Notes: generated by a model from the sequence alone, not told the origin. A DNA stretch of 25,424 nt from an uncultured Oscillospiraceae bacterium (GCA_905212515.1 CAJMEU010000021.1:1-25424), one strand, 5' to 3'. Positions 15,934 to 24,871 are shown, counted from the first letter of the stretch. Numbers and translations are program-made.

Positions 15934-16680
15934 TCAGCCCAACTGCTCCCTGATAAAATCAAGGATGACGGGAATGTGCTTGATCGCCTGGGGGATTGGC
16001 GTGTGGCCGGCCCCTTCGATCGTATACAGCGCGTGGGGCACCCCCGCCGCAGCCAGCGCCTGCTGCAGGGGAGGCTCCCGGTGATAGGGCACCAGCGCGT
16101 CGGCGGTGCCGTGGACCGAATAGACCGGCGGGAAGCCGCGAACATCGGGCACGCGGGCGGGCGCGCCCCACAGGTTGACGAAAAGTGCGAATTCGGCGGG
16201 CGCCTCGGCCAAGGCGCGGAACGCGCCGATGGCCCCGGCGCTGCCGCCCATCAGGATCATTTGGCGGGTATCAAGGCGGTATTCGGCGGCATGCTCCCGC
16301 AAGAAGGCCGCCGCACGATGGATGCCCTCGGCCGCGTAACGGCTTTGCGCGTACTCGTCGCCTGTCGCATTCAGCTCCTCCTCGGTCTCAAACAGCGGAT
16401 AGTCCGGTACGGCCAGCGCGTATCCCGCAGGCAACAATTTTTGGGCAAAATAGCTGATATACGCCTGCTTGCGGTTACAAGGCTGCAAAAAACCGCCGCC
16501 GTGTACAAAGCAGATTACGGGAAGCGGGGCGTCCGGCGCGCCCTCCAAGGTCAAGATATCCATCTGGCAGGGCTGTACGCGGCCGCAAGGCCCCTCCATT
16601 TCGGCAAACACAGGTTCTTCCATATGGATGCCGCTGTAGTCCGGCGGATAGCGCCGGAAGGCTTCTTCTGGATTGTTCAT
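15934..16680 (-). CDS. Alpha/beta hydrolase, acetylesterase-like
   Basis: The 248-residue protein has the HSL/xylan-acetylesterase style alpha/beta-hydrolase plan: oxyanion loop VHGGGF (59-64), nucleophile GGSAG (145-149, Ser147), Asp194 in GTADALV and His226 in GAGHTP. The start is preceded by AAAAAAGGAG about 11 bases away, longer than usual, but no better start is visible. It is cytoplasmic and probably removes an acetyl or other short acyl group from a sugar or aglycone. Position between sulfatase 2 and the carboxylesterase suggests that substrates of this operon carry both sulfate and ester decorations. Fold and triad are clear; substrate is not. Confidence 0.9.
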   Translation of the reverse strand: MNNPEEAFRRYPPDYSGIHMEEPVFAEMEGPCGRVQPCQMDILTLEGAPDAPLPVICFVHGGGFLQPCNRKQAYISYFAQKLLPAGYALAVPDYPLFETEEELNATGDEYAQSRYAAEGIHRAAAFLREHAAEYRLDTRQMILMGGSAGAIGAFRALAEAPAEFALFVNLWGAPARVPDVRGFPPVYSVHGTADALVPYHREPPLQQALAAAGVPHALYTIEGAGHTPIPQAIKHIPVILDFIREQLG

Positions 16681-16734
16681 GGGGACGACAGCTCCTTTTT
16701 TTTAAATTCGGGCGCGGTCACAACAGCGTCTGCG

Positions 16735-18294
16735 TCAGCGCATCAGGTCGGGCGCGTCCTGCAATTTGTCCAGCGGGTTCGGGCGGCCCTGATAGGCGAT
16801 GGCGAAGCCTTCCGCCCGCCGCTGTTCCATCAGGTCTTTCATCGCGCGGCTTACCGTCACCGGCCTGCTGCCGGGGATGAGCCTTTCGCCGTCACTGAAG
16901 CCCTCCGGCCTGCCGGCCAGCTCGCACACCAGCCGTTGCCGCCATTTTGTCAGCTCTCCGGCATACTGCGGGTCGCGGGCCAGGTCGTACAGTTCATCGG
17001 CATCGTGGGCCACATCGAACAGCTGCTCGGTCCCGCTGGTCACATGCCAGATATACTTCATACGACCGTCCGTCAGGAAGTGGGAACCGGCCTCATGCGC
17101 AAGGTCCGGCCCATCCCCGTGGGGGCTGGCGGGACCGTCCATGACCATGCTGCGCACACACTCGCCGTGCACATATTCACGCCAGGGCGTTGCGCAAGGC
17201 CGGCCCCGCAGCAGGGAGGCCATGCTGCGGCCATCCACCGAATCGGGGATGGGCAGCCCGGCCAGGTCCAGAATGGTCGGCATGATATCCTGCCAGCCCA
17301 CCGGCTCGGCTCTCGTTTGGCTGGCGGGGATGTCGGGGCCCAGCATCAGGAATGGAATGTGTACCGACCCCTGGTAGGGACAGTTTTTCTGCATCCTGTA
17401 ATGGTCGCCCAACATCTCGCCGTGATCGGAGGTAAAGATCACATAGGTGTTCCGTTCCAGAAATACGGCCTGCAGCAGGCGGGCGATCTGCGCGTCGATA
17501 AAAGCGATATTCCCGTAATAGCCCGCGTACAGGCAGCGGGTCTCTTCCTCGCTCAATGTTGTATAGGAAGCCATGATATGCCCGCCGTCCAGCGGTGGAA
17601 CATCCCAGTCAGCGATAGCTGGTTTGCCCAGATCCCCGCGCTGGTAGTAGCGATCGAAGTAGGGTGCGGGAGGATTGTGCGGCGAATGGGGCGCATAGTA
17701 CCCCACCAACAGCAGGTAAGGACGCGATTTGTCCCGGCCGCGCAGGAATTCCAGCGCTTCATTGGTCGCCCACTTGGTCTGGTGGCAATCATCACTCAGG
17801 TGGAACGGCGTCGCCAGACGATAGTTGTTCTGCGCACCGCAGCCGTAGTAGCCGCCGTCTCCTGCGCGGCTGTGTTCCTGCACATAGCGAAAAAATGGGT
17901 CGTTCGCCTTGTCGTCACTGCTGGGATCGCCGGGGCGGTAGTATTCAAAGCCATAGGAACAACTTTCCGGGTAGGTATGCATGTTGCGGCCCACCAGCGC
18001 TGTCTGGTACCCACCCTTGCGCATCTCCGCCGGCAGGGTCGTTTGCAGCGGCAGATAGGGGATACCTGCATTGGAAAACAGGCCATGATGCTCTGGCAGC
18101 TGCCCCGTCAGCAGGCTGAGGCGCTGGGGGATACACACCGGGCAAGCGGTGTAGGCCGAAGTGAAATTGGCGCCGCGGTAGCCAATCGAGTCAATGGCCG
18201 GCGTATAGACGCCGCGCCGTTGACCGTTGATGCTTACACAGTCAGCGCGCTGCTGGTCTGTGTGGATAACAATAAAATTGGGTTGTGTGTTCAT
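16735..18294 (-). CDS. Cytoplasmic S1-type sulfatase 2 (CIPQR variant)
   Basis: From the ATG at 18294 (GAGGAG upstream) the protein has 519 residues; the frame is open to 18348 without a site. It begins MNTQPNFIVIHTDQQRAD, with metal Asp13 and no signal peptide. Cys54 in CPVCIPQR should become formylglycine; the motif keeps C-x-P-x-R but has Gln where most S1 sulfatases have Ser or Ala. APHSPHNPP near residue 220, SDHGEMLGDH near 305 and DGRMKYIWH near 425 are further family hallmarks, close to choline-sulfatase and N-sulfoglucosamine or iduronate-type enzymes. It is clearly a paralogue of sulfatase 3 upstream (both have CPxCxPxR). The gap to sulfatase 3 is 142 bp and holds a possible internal terminator. 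Confidence 0.91.
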   Translation of the reverse strand: MNTQPNFIVIHTDQQRADCVSINGQRRGVYTPAIDSIGYRGANFTSAYTACPVCIPQRLSLLTGQLPEHHGLFSNAGIPYLPLQTTLPAEMRKGGYQTALVGRNMHTYPESCSYGFEYYRPGDPSSDDKANDPFFRYVQEHSRAGDGGYYGCGAQNNYRLATPFHLSDDCHQTKWATNEALEFLRGRDKSRPYLLLVGYYAPHSPHNPPAPYFDRYYQRGDLGKPAIADWDVPPLDGGHIMASYTTLSEEETRCLYAGYYGNIAFIDAQIARLLQAVFLERNTYVIFTSDHGEMLGDHYRMQKNCPYQGSVHIPFLMLGPDIPASQTRAEPVGWQDIMPTILDLAGLPIPDSVDGRSMASLLRGRPCATPWREYVHGECVRSMVMDGPASPHGDGPDLAHEAGSHFLTDGRMKYIWHVTSGTEQLFDVAHDADELYDLARDPQYAGELTKWRQRLVCELAGRPEGFSDGERLIPGSRPVTVSRAMKDLMEQRRAEGFAIAYQGRPNPLDKLQDAPDLMR

Positions 18295-18330
18295 GGCTTC
18301 TCCTCTCATTAAAGCGTTGCCAGAGAACAG

Positions 18331-18363
18331 GAAAACGCGGAGCAGCATGACCGCTGCCCCGCG
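18331..18363 (-). terminator. Candidate internal terminator or attenuator in the large operon
   Basis: On the minus strand an 11-bp GC-rich stem (18353-18363 with 18336-18346, one G-T wobble) and a 6-base loop is followed by TTTTC. It starts 73 bp after the stop of sulfatase 3, in the longest gap inside the operon. The short T-run suggests partial rather than full termination, which would lower expression of the downstream catabolic genes relative to the transporter. Confidence 0.5.
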
Positions 18364-18436
18364 CTTTCTTCTGGAAAAGCGGCTGTCCTGGAAAGAATGC
18401 GAGCCTCACTGTTCGCCGAAATGGTCCGCGCAACCG

Positions 18437-19918
18437 TTATTCCACACAGATCTCGGGCTTGACCCGCGCTTCCGGCGGGCAATCCAGCCACCATTCGCTG
18501 TCGTCGCAGCCCACAGATTGCTCCACCTTTGCGAACCAGTCCAGTTTACGGTCGCGCCATTTCTGGCGCTGCTGTGCAGCCACTGGATCAGCAACGGCAT
18601 CGGCCAGGCGGCGCAGGCGAGCAGCCTGTTCCGGCTCGGCGTCTGTCAAGTCCAACCGTTCCTCGGCATCTTGTTCCGGTGTGAATAGCATCTCGTTAAA
18701 TCCATGGTAGCGGATATATTTGTAGGCACCTTGCCGCACCATCACGCCAAAGCCGTATTCTTTGGGGGCCGCCATCACTTTGGGGTCGAACTTGTTGCCT
18801 GTCAGCAGCTCCAGCAGCTCTGAAATGATCGGTCTGTCCGCATTGAGCGGTTCCCCACGCAGCGCAGGCGCCAGGCTCTCACCATCGGTCTGCGGAATGT
18901 GGTCGGTCCCCAACCAATCCCACAGGGTGGGGCCCAGGTCCAGCAGACTGACAGGCGTATTTACAGCCCGGCCCGCCTGTACGCCGTCCCCGGCAAAGAT
19001 CATGGGAACCTTTACAGATTTCTCAAAGAAGGTGTCCTTGCCGTAGATACCCCGGTCACCCACCTGGTCACCATGGTCGGAAACATAACACACCAGTTTC
19101 CCGGCGCCGCGCCGGGCCGTGAAGGCCTCGAACGCTTCCCTGATCCGTCCAAATTGTTTGTCCGCATTCTCGATCATGCCGCAGTAGGCGGCCAGCGCCG
19201 CCCGCGCCTTTTCCGGTGTGACGCCCGCATTCTGGCGCCTTTGCAGGGGCGTGTTCAGGTACGGAGGCGTCTGGCCGAAGGTGGGCGGAAGCTGAACGCG
19301 CTCGAAATACTTTTCAAACAGCTCCTTGGGGGCAACATAGGGAAAATGCGGCGCGTAGATACTGACGAACAGACACTGCGGTTTTTTGTGGGGAAGGGCA
19401 AGATATTCCATCGCCCGCTGTATGACCAGCTCATCGTACAGCAAAACGGGGGAAAGCCCGCCGCCGGCAAAGGCTGTGGCGCCGGGCGCGCCAAAGGTAG
19501 TGGCGAAAACGCCGCGCGTTTCGCAGCTTTTTTGCCATGCGCCGCCCCAGGAGGTAGCCGTGATATCCGGTGCAATGCGCCTGGTGAATCCGTGGCGCTG
19601 GTCCGGGCCAACGAAGTGCATCCTCCCGCAGAGGACGGTCTCATAGCCGGCCGCCGCCAGGGGGTGCAGGAAAGTTGCCTGCGTGTCGGGCAAAGCATCC
19701 CGGTTGGTAAAGACCCCCGTCCTGTGCGGCAGCAACGTACTGAGCATGGCCATACGGGCGGGCACGCATAGCGGGCACGGCGTATAAGCCTGGTCAAAAC
19801 GGGTCCCTTCCGCGCTCAGGCGGTCGAAGTTAGGCGTATCCACATTGTGGCCCAACCAGCCCGAATAATAGGGAGTGTGCTGGTCGGTCATAAAGACGAG
19901 GATATCCGGCTTTGACAT
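18437..19918 (-). CDS. Cytoplasmic S1-type sulfatase 3 (CVPAR)
   Basis: The ATG at 19918, preceded by AGGAGG, gives 493 residues; the longer open frame to 20077 overlaps the permease gene and is not supported. It begins MSKPDILVFMTDQHTPYYSG (metal Asp12, Gln13) with no signal peptide. Cys51 in CPLCVPAR is the formylglycine site. SIYAPHFPY near residue 200, SDHGDQVGDRG near 290 and AYKYIRYHG near 410 are the usual S1 landmarks. The C-terminal LDLTDAEPEQAARLRRL region is the sulfatase tail. It is the first enzyme gene after the transporter genes, which suggests that removal of a sulfate is an early step once the substrate is inside. Exact substrate is unknown. Confidence 0.92.
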   Translation of the reverse strand: MSKPDILVFMTDQHTPYYSGWLGHNVDTPNFDRLSAEGTRFDQAYTPCPLCVPARMAMLSTLLPHRTGVFTNRDALPDTQATFLHPLAAAGYETVLCGRMHFVGPDQRHGFTRRIAPDITATSWGGAWQKSCETRGVFATTFGAPGATAFAGGGLSPVLLYDELVIQRAMEYLALPHKKPQCLFVSIYAPHFPYVAPKELFEKYFERVQLPPTFGQTPPYLNTPLQRRQNAGVTPEKARAALAAYCGMIENADKQFGRIREAFEAFTARRGAGKLVCYVSDHGDQVGDRGIYGKDTFFEKSVKVPMIFAGDGVQAGRAVNTPVSLLDLGPTLWDWLGTDHIPQTDGESLAPALRGEPLNADRPIISELLELLTGNKFDPKVMAAPKEYGFGVMVRQGAYKYIRYHGFNEMLFTPEQDAEERLDLTDAEPEQAARLRRLADAVADPVAAQQRQKWRDRKLDWFAKVEQSVGCDDSEWWLDCPPEARVKPEICVE

Positions 19919-19967
19919 ATCGCGGGCCTCCTTTGCTGCCGGCATGGGCGCGGCAACAGTCTTTGGG

Positions 19968-20999
19968 TTATACGGCGGCGCGGGCGGCCTTGAAGGCACG
20001 CGCTTCGGCGATACGCTTTTTATCGTCGCGGGCGCGCTGCAGCCGCCAGGAATTGGCCTGCCACACCAGGAAGGCAATGAACAGGAACATGTTGATGCTG
20101 TTGCTCATGGCCTCCGTCATGTTGAAGCAGTTGAGGCCCATGGTCATGATCCGCACGGCCACGGCCGCGCTGACGATGCCGATGGATTGGTTGACATACC
20201 GGGAAAGGAAATTGCAGCCAATCATCATGGGGAACATGTTGGCCATGACACTTCCGTTGCTGGTCAGGCCCATGGATGCGCCCATCGAACCTGCAAACGC
20301 CGCATCCAGCACACCAGAAGCCGCGACCACCAGGCCCGCCACCGTGTAACAGAGCGCAACATTGACAAAAATATTGATGCCGGAATTGCGGGCGATCTGC
20401 TGCGAACCGCGCACCGCGCGGAACTTGTAGCTGAATTTGGTGTAAGTCATCAAGACCAGCATGGACACCAGGATCACCAGCACCACCGCAATGGTAAAGT
20501 TCATGTTGGACAGCAGTGCCACGCCTTCGGTACCCACCAGGCGTAGGCCGACGCCGTCGGTGGCGGCAAAGCCAAAACACTCATAGATACAGGCCATACC
20601 GATGCCCAACACCATGGGCGGGATGCGCAGCGTAACGTACAGCACGCCGACAACCGCGCCCAGGACGGTGCCGAAGATCAACGCGAAGATTAATACCCAG
20701 ATGCCGCCCAGGCCCAGGCTTTCGGCGACGACACCGCCCAGAATGGTGGCCGCCACCCGCTGGGCGCCCAAGGAGAGATCCATACGACCGCTGGTAATAT
20801 TCATGGAGAGTGCGAAGGCAATGGCTGATGAGATGCCGGCCGAGCGGATCAAGTTGCGGATGTCAAGGGCCGAACTGATCACATGGGAGCCGGTAAAGAT
20901 CTGCGCGATCACTTCCATGATGGCCCAGACGATCAGCGGCAGCGCCACTGTGGCAGCCGCGCTCTTTAAAAGCTTGACAACCTTGCTTTGTTGTTTCAT
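19968..20999 (-). CDS. Sugar ABC transporter permease (RbsC-like), second of two
   Basis: The 343-residue protein starts with CGGAGG about eleven bases upstream and is almost entirely hydrophobic helices, about eight to ten. SGRMDLSLGAQ (70-80) corresponds to the GGIDLSVG segment of RbsC-type (CUT2, BPD_transp_2) permeases, and IPPMVLGIGMA follows as expected. The tail after the last helix is basic (RLQRARDDKKR). With the permease encoded at 22384-23343 it would form a heterodimeric channel; ribose transport itself normally uses two identical subunits. The gene is separated from its partner by the binding-protein gene. It moves a sugar-like ligand delivered by the lipoprotein into the cytoplasm. 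Confidence 0.9.
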   Translation of the reverse strand: MKQQSKVVKLLKSAAATVALPLIVWAIMEVIAQIFTGSHVISSALDIRNLIRSAGISSAIAFALSMNITSGRMDLSLGAQRVAATILGGVVAESLGLGGIWVLIFALIFGTVLGAVVGVLYVTLRIPPMVLGIGMACIYECFGFAATDGVGLRLVGTEGVALLSNMNFTIAVVLVILVSMLVLMTYTKFSYKFRAVRGSQQIARNSGINIFVNVALCYTVAGLVVAASGVLDAAFAGSMGASMGLTSNGSVMANMFPMMIGCNFLSRYVNQSIGIVSAAVAVRIMTMGLNCFNMTEAMSNSINMFLFIAFLVWQANSWRLQRARDDKKRIAEARAFKAARAAV

Positions 21000-21041
21000 A
21001 TATACTGATTCCTCCGTTTCGTATCAGAGGGGCTAGTGAGC

Positions 21042-22310
21042 TTACGCGGTGTACTTAGCAACGATGTTTTCAGTGGTCAAGCTCATACCGTAGTCGGCGA
21101 TGTCCTGCCAGGTCGCGTCGGGGCCGCACAGGGAAAGGAGATCCTCTGTGGATACGAACGCGTAGGGCATGTCATCACCGGACAGGATGTTGTAGTCGTC
21201 CACGCTGGTAACAGACAGGGGGGCCCAGCCGGTCACCCGGGCGCAGTTGTCGCCGTCACGCATGTTGGTATTGCCGTCAAAGGCGTTGCGCAGCAGGATT
21301 ACCGCGGAGACATTCTCGAACGTACCGCCGATGACCAAGCCGTCGACGATTTGGTTGCCCTGGGAATCAGTGCCGTTGAACGCAGCACTCATCGCATCGG
21401 AGAAGACGCCGCGGGTGATGAATTCGATATCCATATCCAGCGCTTCTTCCACTTCATTGATGGCGACGCCGAGAGAATCGTAGATGTTGGTAGTGCCGAC
21501 AACGACATCGTACGCACCAGTCTGCAGGAGCGGCGACACGTTGGTGGCCAGGTCCGCCATGCCGGGGAAGACGGTGATTTTGATGCCTTTGTCGTTCTCG
21601 GCGTCCACCTGGGTGGCGCTGGTAGCCAAGGCGTTGATGTCCTCGGTGTAGGTTAGGCCATAGACTTCCTGCAGGGCCCGCAGGGAACCGGCGGTGCCTT
21701 CGATAAAGCTGGTGGCGCCGTAGGCAGCCGCGCCGGACAGAATCAGGATGCCGTGCTCTTCCCCATCGCTGATGATGGAATTGATGACGTCGCCGTAGGC
21801 TTTCCCGTAGCCTTCCGCCGAAGCACCGGTGGAAGCGACGTAGTACGGCATATCCATATTCTCCACCGCGCCGGAGGAGCTGATGCCCACAAAATACAGG
21901 CCCAAATCGTTGCAGACGGCCGCCGCCTGGTCGATAGAGGAGGACAGGTTCGTGATGACAGCGTCCGCGCCCGCGGCGTAAGAGTTCTCAATGAACGTCG
22001 TCAGCGCGCCGGTATCGCTGATGGGTTCCGAGTACGTAAATTTGATGTTCAGCGCCGGCCCAATCACGTTGTCGAACGCGTTCTTCAGCTGTGCGAAGGT
22101 CTCGTCGGTAGCATTGGCCGCATAGGCGATGGTCATGGGTTCAAATTCGCCGGTGGCGCTGGTGGCGCCAGTAGTGCTGGTGGCACTATCGGAAGCTGCC
22201 ACGGAGGCGCTTGCGCTGGTGGCGGAGGACGCAGTGCCGCCGCAGCTGGCCAGCATGAAGACGGCGGTCAACATGGCGACCGCAGAGGTGAGGATTCGTT
22301 TTGCTTTCAT
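21042..22310 (-). CDS. Sugar-binding lipoprotein of the ABC transporter (RbsB-like)
   Basis: The ATG at 22310 with AAAGGAG upstream gives 422 residues; the frame is open to 22391 but that part has no site. A lipoprotein signal peptide ends in MLASC (Cys23), followed by a low-complexity Ser/Ala/Thr linker to about residue 54, a style common in gut Oscillospiraceae. The rest is a periplasmic-binding-protein type 1 fold (Peripla_BP_4/RbsB): MTIAYAANATDETF, GADAVITN, YYVASTG, GEEHGILILSG and the late VIGGTFENVSAV. It is anchored outside the membrane and delivers the ligand to the two permeases. The family suggests a mono- or small oligosaccharide or a conjugate; specificity cannot be read from the sequence. 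Confidence 0.92.
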   Translation of the reverse strand: MKAKRILTSAVAMLTAVFMLASCGGTASSATSASASVAASDSATSTTGATSATGEFEPMTIAYAANATDETFAQLKNAFDNVIGPALNIKFTYSEPISDTGALTTFIENSYAAGADAVITNLSSSIDQAAAVCNDLGLYFVGISSSGAVENMDMPYYVASTGASAEGYGKAYGDVINSIISDGEEHGILILSGAAAYGATSFIEGTAGSLRALQEVYGLTYTEDINALATSATQVDAENDKGIKITVFPGMADLATNVSPLLQTGAYDVVVGTTNIYDSLGVAINEVEEALDMDIEFITRGVFSDAMSAAFNGTDSQGNQIVDGLVIGGTFENVSAVILLRNAFDGNTNMRDGDNCARVTGWAPLSVTSVDDYNILSGDDMPYAFVSTEDLLSLCGPDATWQDIADYGMSLTTENIVAKYTA

Positions 22311-22383
22311 GGTGATTCTCCTTTTCGTTGTATGGTGTTCTACTGCGCAGAGTTGCGCACGGTTTTCTGGGAAACGAGGTTCT

Positions 22384-23343
22384 TTAGCCATCGCGGCTGG
22401 GCAAGCCCTGGGGGCGTTTCTGGCTGGCGCAGACCAGGATGATGAAGACGACGCCGCGCACCGCCTGCAGGATCGTGTTGGAAACCCCCAGCATCAGCAG
22501 CCCGTTGTTGAGCACCGTGACGATGACTGCGCCCACGATGGCCGAGTAGGTGTTGGAGCGGCTGCCGCCAAAGCAGGACATGCCCCCCAGCACGATGGCC
22601 AGCATGCAATCCATATTTAAGGTAGAGCAGGTGTCGGTGGTGATGGTGCCGTTGCGCATGATGGTGGACAGTGCCCCCAGCCCGACGCCGATGCCGGCGA
22701 CGAGGAAGGCGATGAGCAAATATCGGCCTTTTTTAAAGCCGGTCAGCTCGGCGCAGACGTCGTTGATGCCGATGTAGCGAAGTTTGCGGCCCAGCGCTGT
22801 AAAGTGGAACAGCACCGTGGCAAAGGCAAAAAAGAGCAGGAACAGGATCAACGGCACGTTGGCATTGCTCATGCCGCTGGTCATATCATAGGGCAGCTGG
22901 ATGTTGGCGCTGCCCAGCACTGACATCTGGATGGAAGAAAGCAGCGTCATCATGACAACGGTGACGAACAGCACGCGGACATTCAGCCAGGTACTGAGCA
23001 GCGCCGTCAAGCCCATGATGATCACGCCGGAGACAAGGGCCGCCGCAAACATGGCGGGCACCGAATTCGTCGCCATATAGACTTTGGCCGCGATCGTAGC
23101 CACCAAAGCAGTGGTGGCGCCCATGGAGATGTTGACGTTGCCGGTAGCGAAGATAAATACCGCGCCGGTAGCGACCGTCCCCACGACCAACGCCTGTTTC
23201 AAAATTATGCTCAAGTTGCGCATACTGCTGAACCGTCCGCCCGTGGCGAGGGAGAACGCAATGATCAACAGTACCAGAATGATGGGTGAAAGCAGGCGGC
23301 TGGTCCAGCGGGTTTCTGCGAGCTTGCTCCATGTTTTTTGCAT
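22384..23343 (-). CDS. Sugar ABC transporter permease (RbsC-like), first of two
   Basis: The 319-residue integral membrane protein starts with GGAGG about ten bases upstream, 19 bp after the ATPase stop. GNVNISMGATTALVATIAA (69-87) corresponds to the GGIDLSVGS motif of the CUT2 permease family, and AIVLGGMSCFGGSRSN (248-263) to the conserved late segment where many RbsC proteins have GGTSLxGGxG. This late segment is more typical here than in the other permease of the operon. It is expected to pair with the permease at 19968-20999 and contact the ATPase. Confidence 0.91.
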   Translation of the reverse strand: MQKTWSKLAETRWTSRLLSPIILVLLIIAFSLATGGRFSSMRNLSIILKQALVVGTVATGAVFIFATGNVNISMGATTALVATIAAKVYMATNSVPAMFAAALVSGVIIMGLTALLSTWLNVRVLFVTVVMMTLLSSIQMSVLGSANIQLPYDMTSGMSNANVPLILFLLFFAFATVLFHFTALGRKLRYIGINDVCAELTGFKKGRYLLIAFLVAGIGVGLGALSTIMRNGTITTDTCSTLNMDCMLAIVLGGMSCFGGSRSNTYSAIVGAVIVTVLNNGLLMLGVSNTILQAVRGVVFIILVCASQKRPQGLPSRDG

Positions 23344-23362
23344 AAAAATCAGCCTCCTCCTT

Positions 23363-24871
23363 TCAAATCATGTAATTGATCAGGTCATGCTCGGTGGGCT
23401 GTTCGGTCCGCCGGGCTTCATGAGTGACCTGGCCATCCTTCATGATGAGGATGCGGTCGGACATACCGATCAACTCGGGCAGCTCCTCGCTGATCAGGAT
23501 GATGGAACGCCCTTCCTTTTTCATCTGATAAATCAGCTGGTACATCGACGCCTTGACGCCGATGTCGATGCCGCGGGTGGGGCAGTCCAAGATCAAGATA
23601 TCGGCGTCGCCGCCGATCCATTTGCCGAAGACCACCTTCTGCTTGTTGCCACCGGACAGCGTATTGACCGCATGGTATTGGCTGGCGCATTTCAGGTTCA
23701 GGTCGGCAATCTGCTTTTCCACGTACTGTTTTTCCTTGCTGAAGGAAATGATCGGCCCCACCAGCAGGTTCTTGATATAGCCGGTGGAGGCGATGTTATC
23801 CCGGATGGTGCCCGCCAAGCCCACCGATTCATGGTCACGATCCTTAGAGGTATAGGCCATGCCGTGTTAGATGGCGGTCTCGGGATCCCGAACCACCTCC
23901 TGCTCGGGGCCAACGAGGACCCGGCCGTCCAAAATCTTTTCGTAGCCGAACAGCGCCTTTCCCACCGTGTGCATACCGCACTCGGACAGGCCGCCGATGC
24001 CCAGGATCTCGCCCCGGTGCAGCTCCAGATCGAAGCAAAGCAGGTCGCGGCGCGTGGTGATGCAGTCAGCCTTCAGCACGACTTCGTCGCCGTATGGGTC
24101 CATATCGCTGCGGTAGTAGTCGCCCTTGACCTCGCGCCCGACCATCATCTTTTTCATCACGTCGCCGTCAAATTCGTCCTTGTCCAGCGAACCGATGATG
24201 TGGCCGTCGCGCAGGACGGTGACCGCGTCGCATTGCTGCATCATCTCGTCCAGGTCGTGGCTGATGAACATGACGCTGCTGCCCGCATCGGTCAGCTGGC
24301 GCATCAGTCGATACAGCAACTCGCGCCCGGTCTGGCTCAGCGCGGTGGTGGTCTCGTCTACCACCAGGATCTTCGGCTTCCAATACATGGCCTTGGCGAT
24401 CTCAATCAGCTTGCACTGCTGCAAATCCAGCCGCCCGGTAACGATGGAGGCGTCGATCGCGATGCCCAGCTCATTCAGTAGCTTCTGCGCTGCCGCCACC
24501 ATCTTGAAGTGGTTGACGAACGGCCCGACCGCAAACAACCCCTCGTGTCCAAGAAAGATATTGTCTGCCACTGGGATATTGGGGATCGTGCCGGCCTCCT
24601 GCACAATCATGCAGATGCCTTTTTCCTGGGCTTCCAGCGCAGTGGCCGGCGCCCAGGGCTTGCCGAGATAGAACATCTCGCCGCTAGTCGCCTTCTGCAT
24701 ACCGGCTGCGATGGAAGACACTGTGGACTTGCCGCTACCGTTTTCCCCAATCAGCCCGCGGACTTCGCCAGCCTTCAGCGTGAAGTTGACATGGTCCAGT
24801 GCGACGGTCACGCCGAAGTTCTTGCACATATCTTTGACTTCCAGCATAACTTCGCCTTTTTGTGGGGGCAT
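23363..24871 (-). pseudogene. Sugar ABC transporter ATPase (RbsA/MglA-like) interrupted by an in-frame TAA
   Basis: From the ATG at 24871 (AGGAGG upstream) a frame of 502 codons runs to 23363, the normal length of tandem CUT2 ATPases, but codon 335 is TAA (23867-23869). First domain: Walker A GENGSGKST (42-50), Q-loop Gln91, degenerate signature LDLQQCKLIEIAKA (148-161), Walker B LVVDE (169-173), His205. Second domain: degenerate Walker A around GLSECGMHTVGK before the stop; LSGGNKQKV, LDCPTRGID and the SEELPEL switch after it. The residue before HGMAYTSKDRD is usually Lys in the family, so a single AAA to TAA change would explain the stop. The downstream ATG at 23860 has no ribosome site. 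Real nonsense mutation, assembly error, reinitiation or readthrough remain possible. First gene of the operon. Confidence 0.88.

Noticed and set aside
15868..18312. Plus-strand open frame of 814 codons
   Set aside because: It is antisense to three well-supported genes with clear catalytic motifs, has no recognisable domain, and such long antisense frames are common in GC-rich genes.
23084..24481. Plus-strand open frame of 465 codons
   Set aside because: It is antisense to permease and ATPase genes and has no domain or ribosome site.
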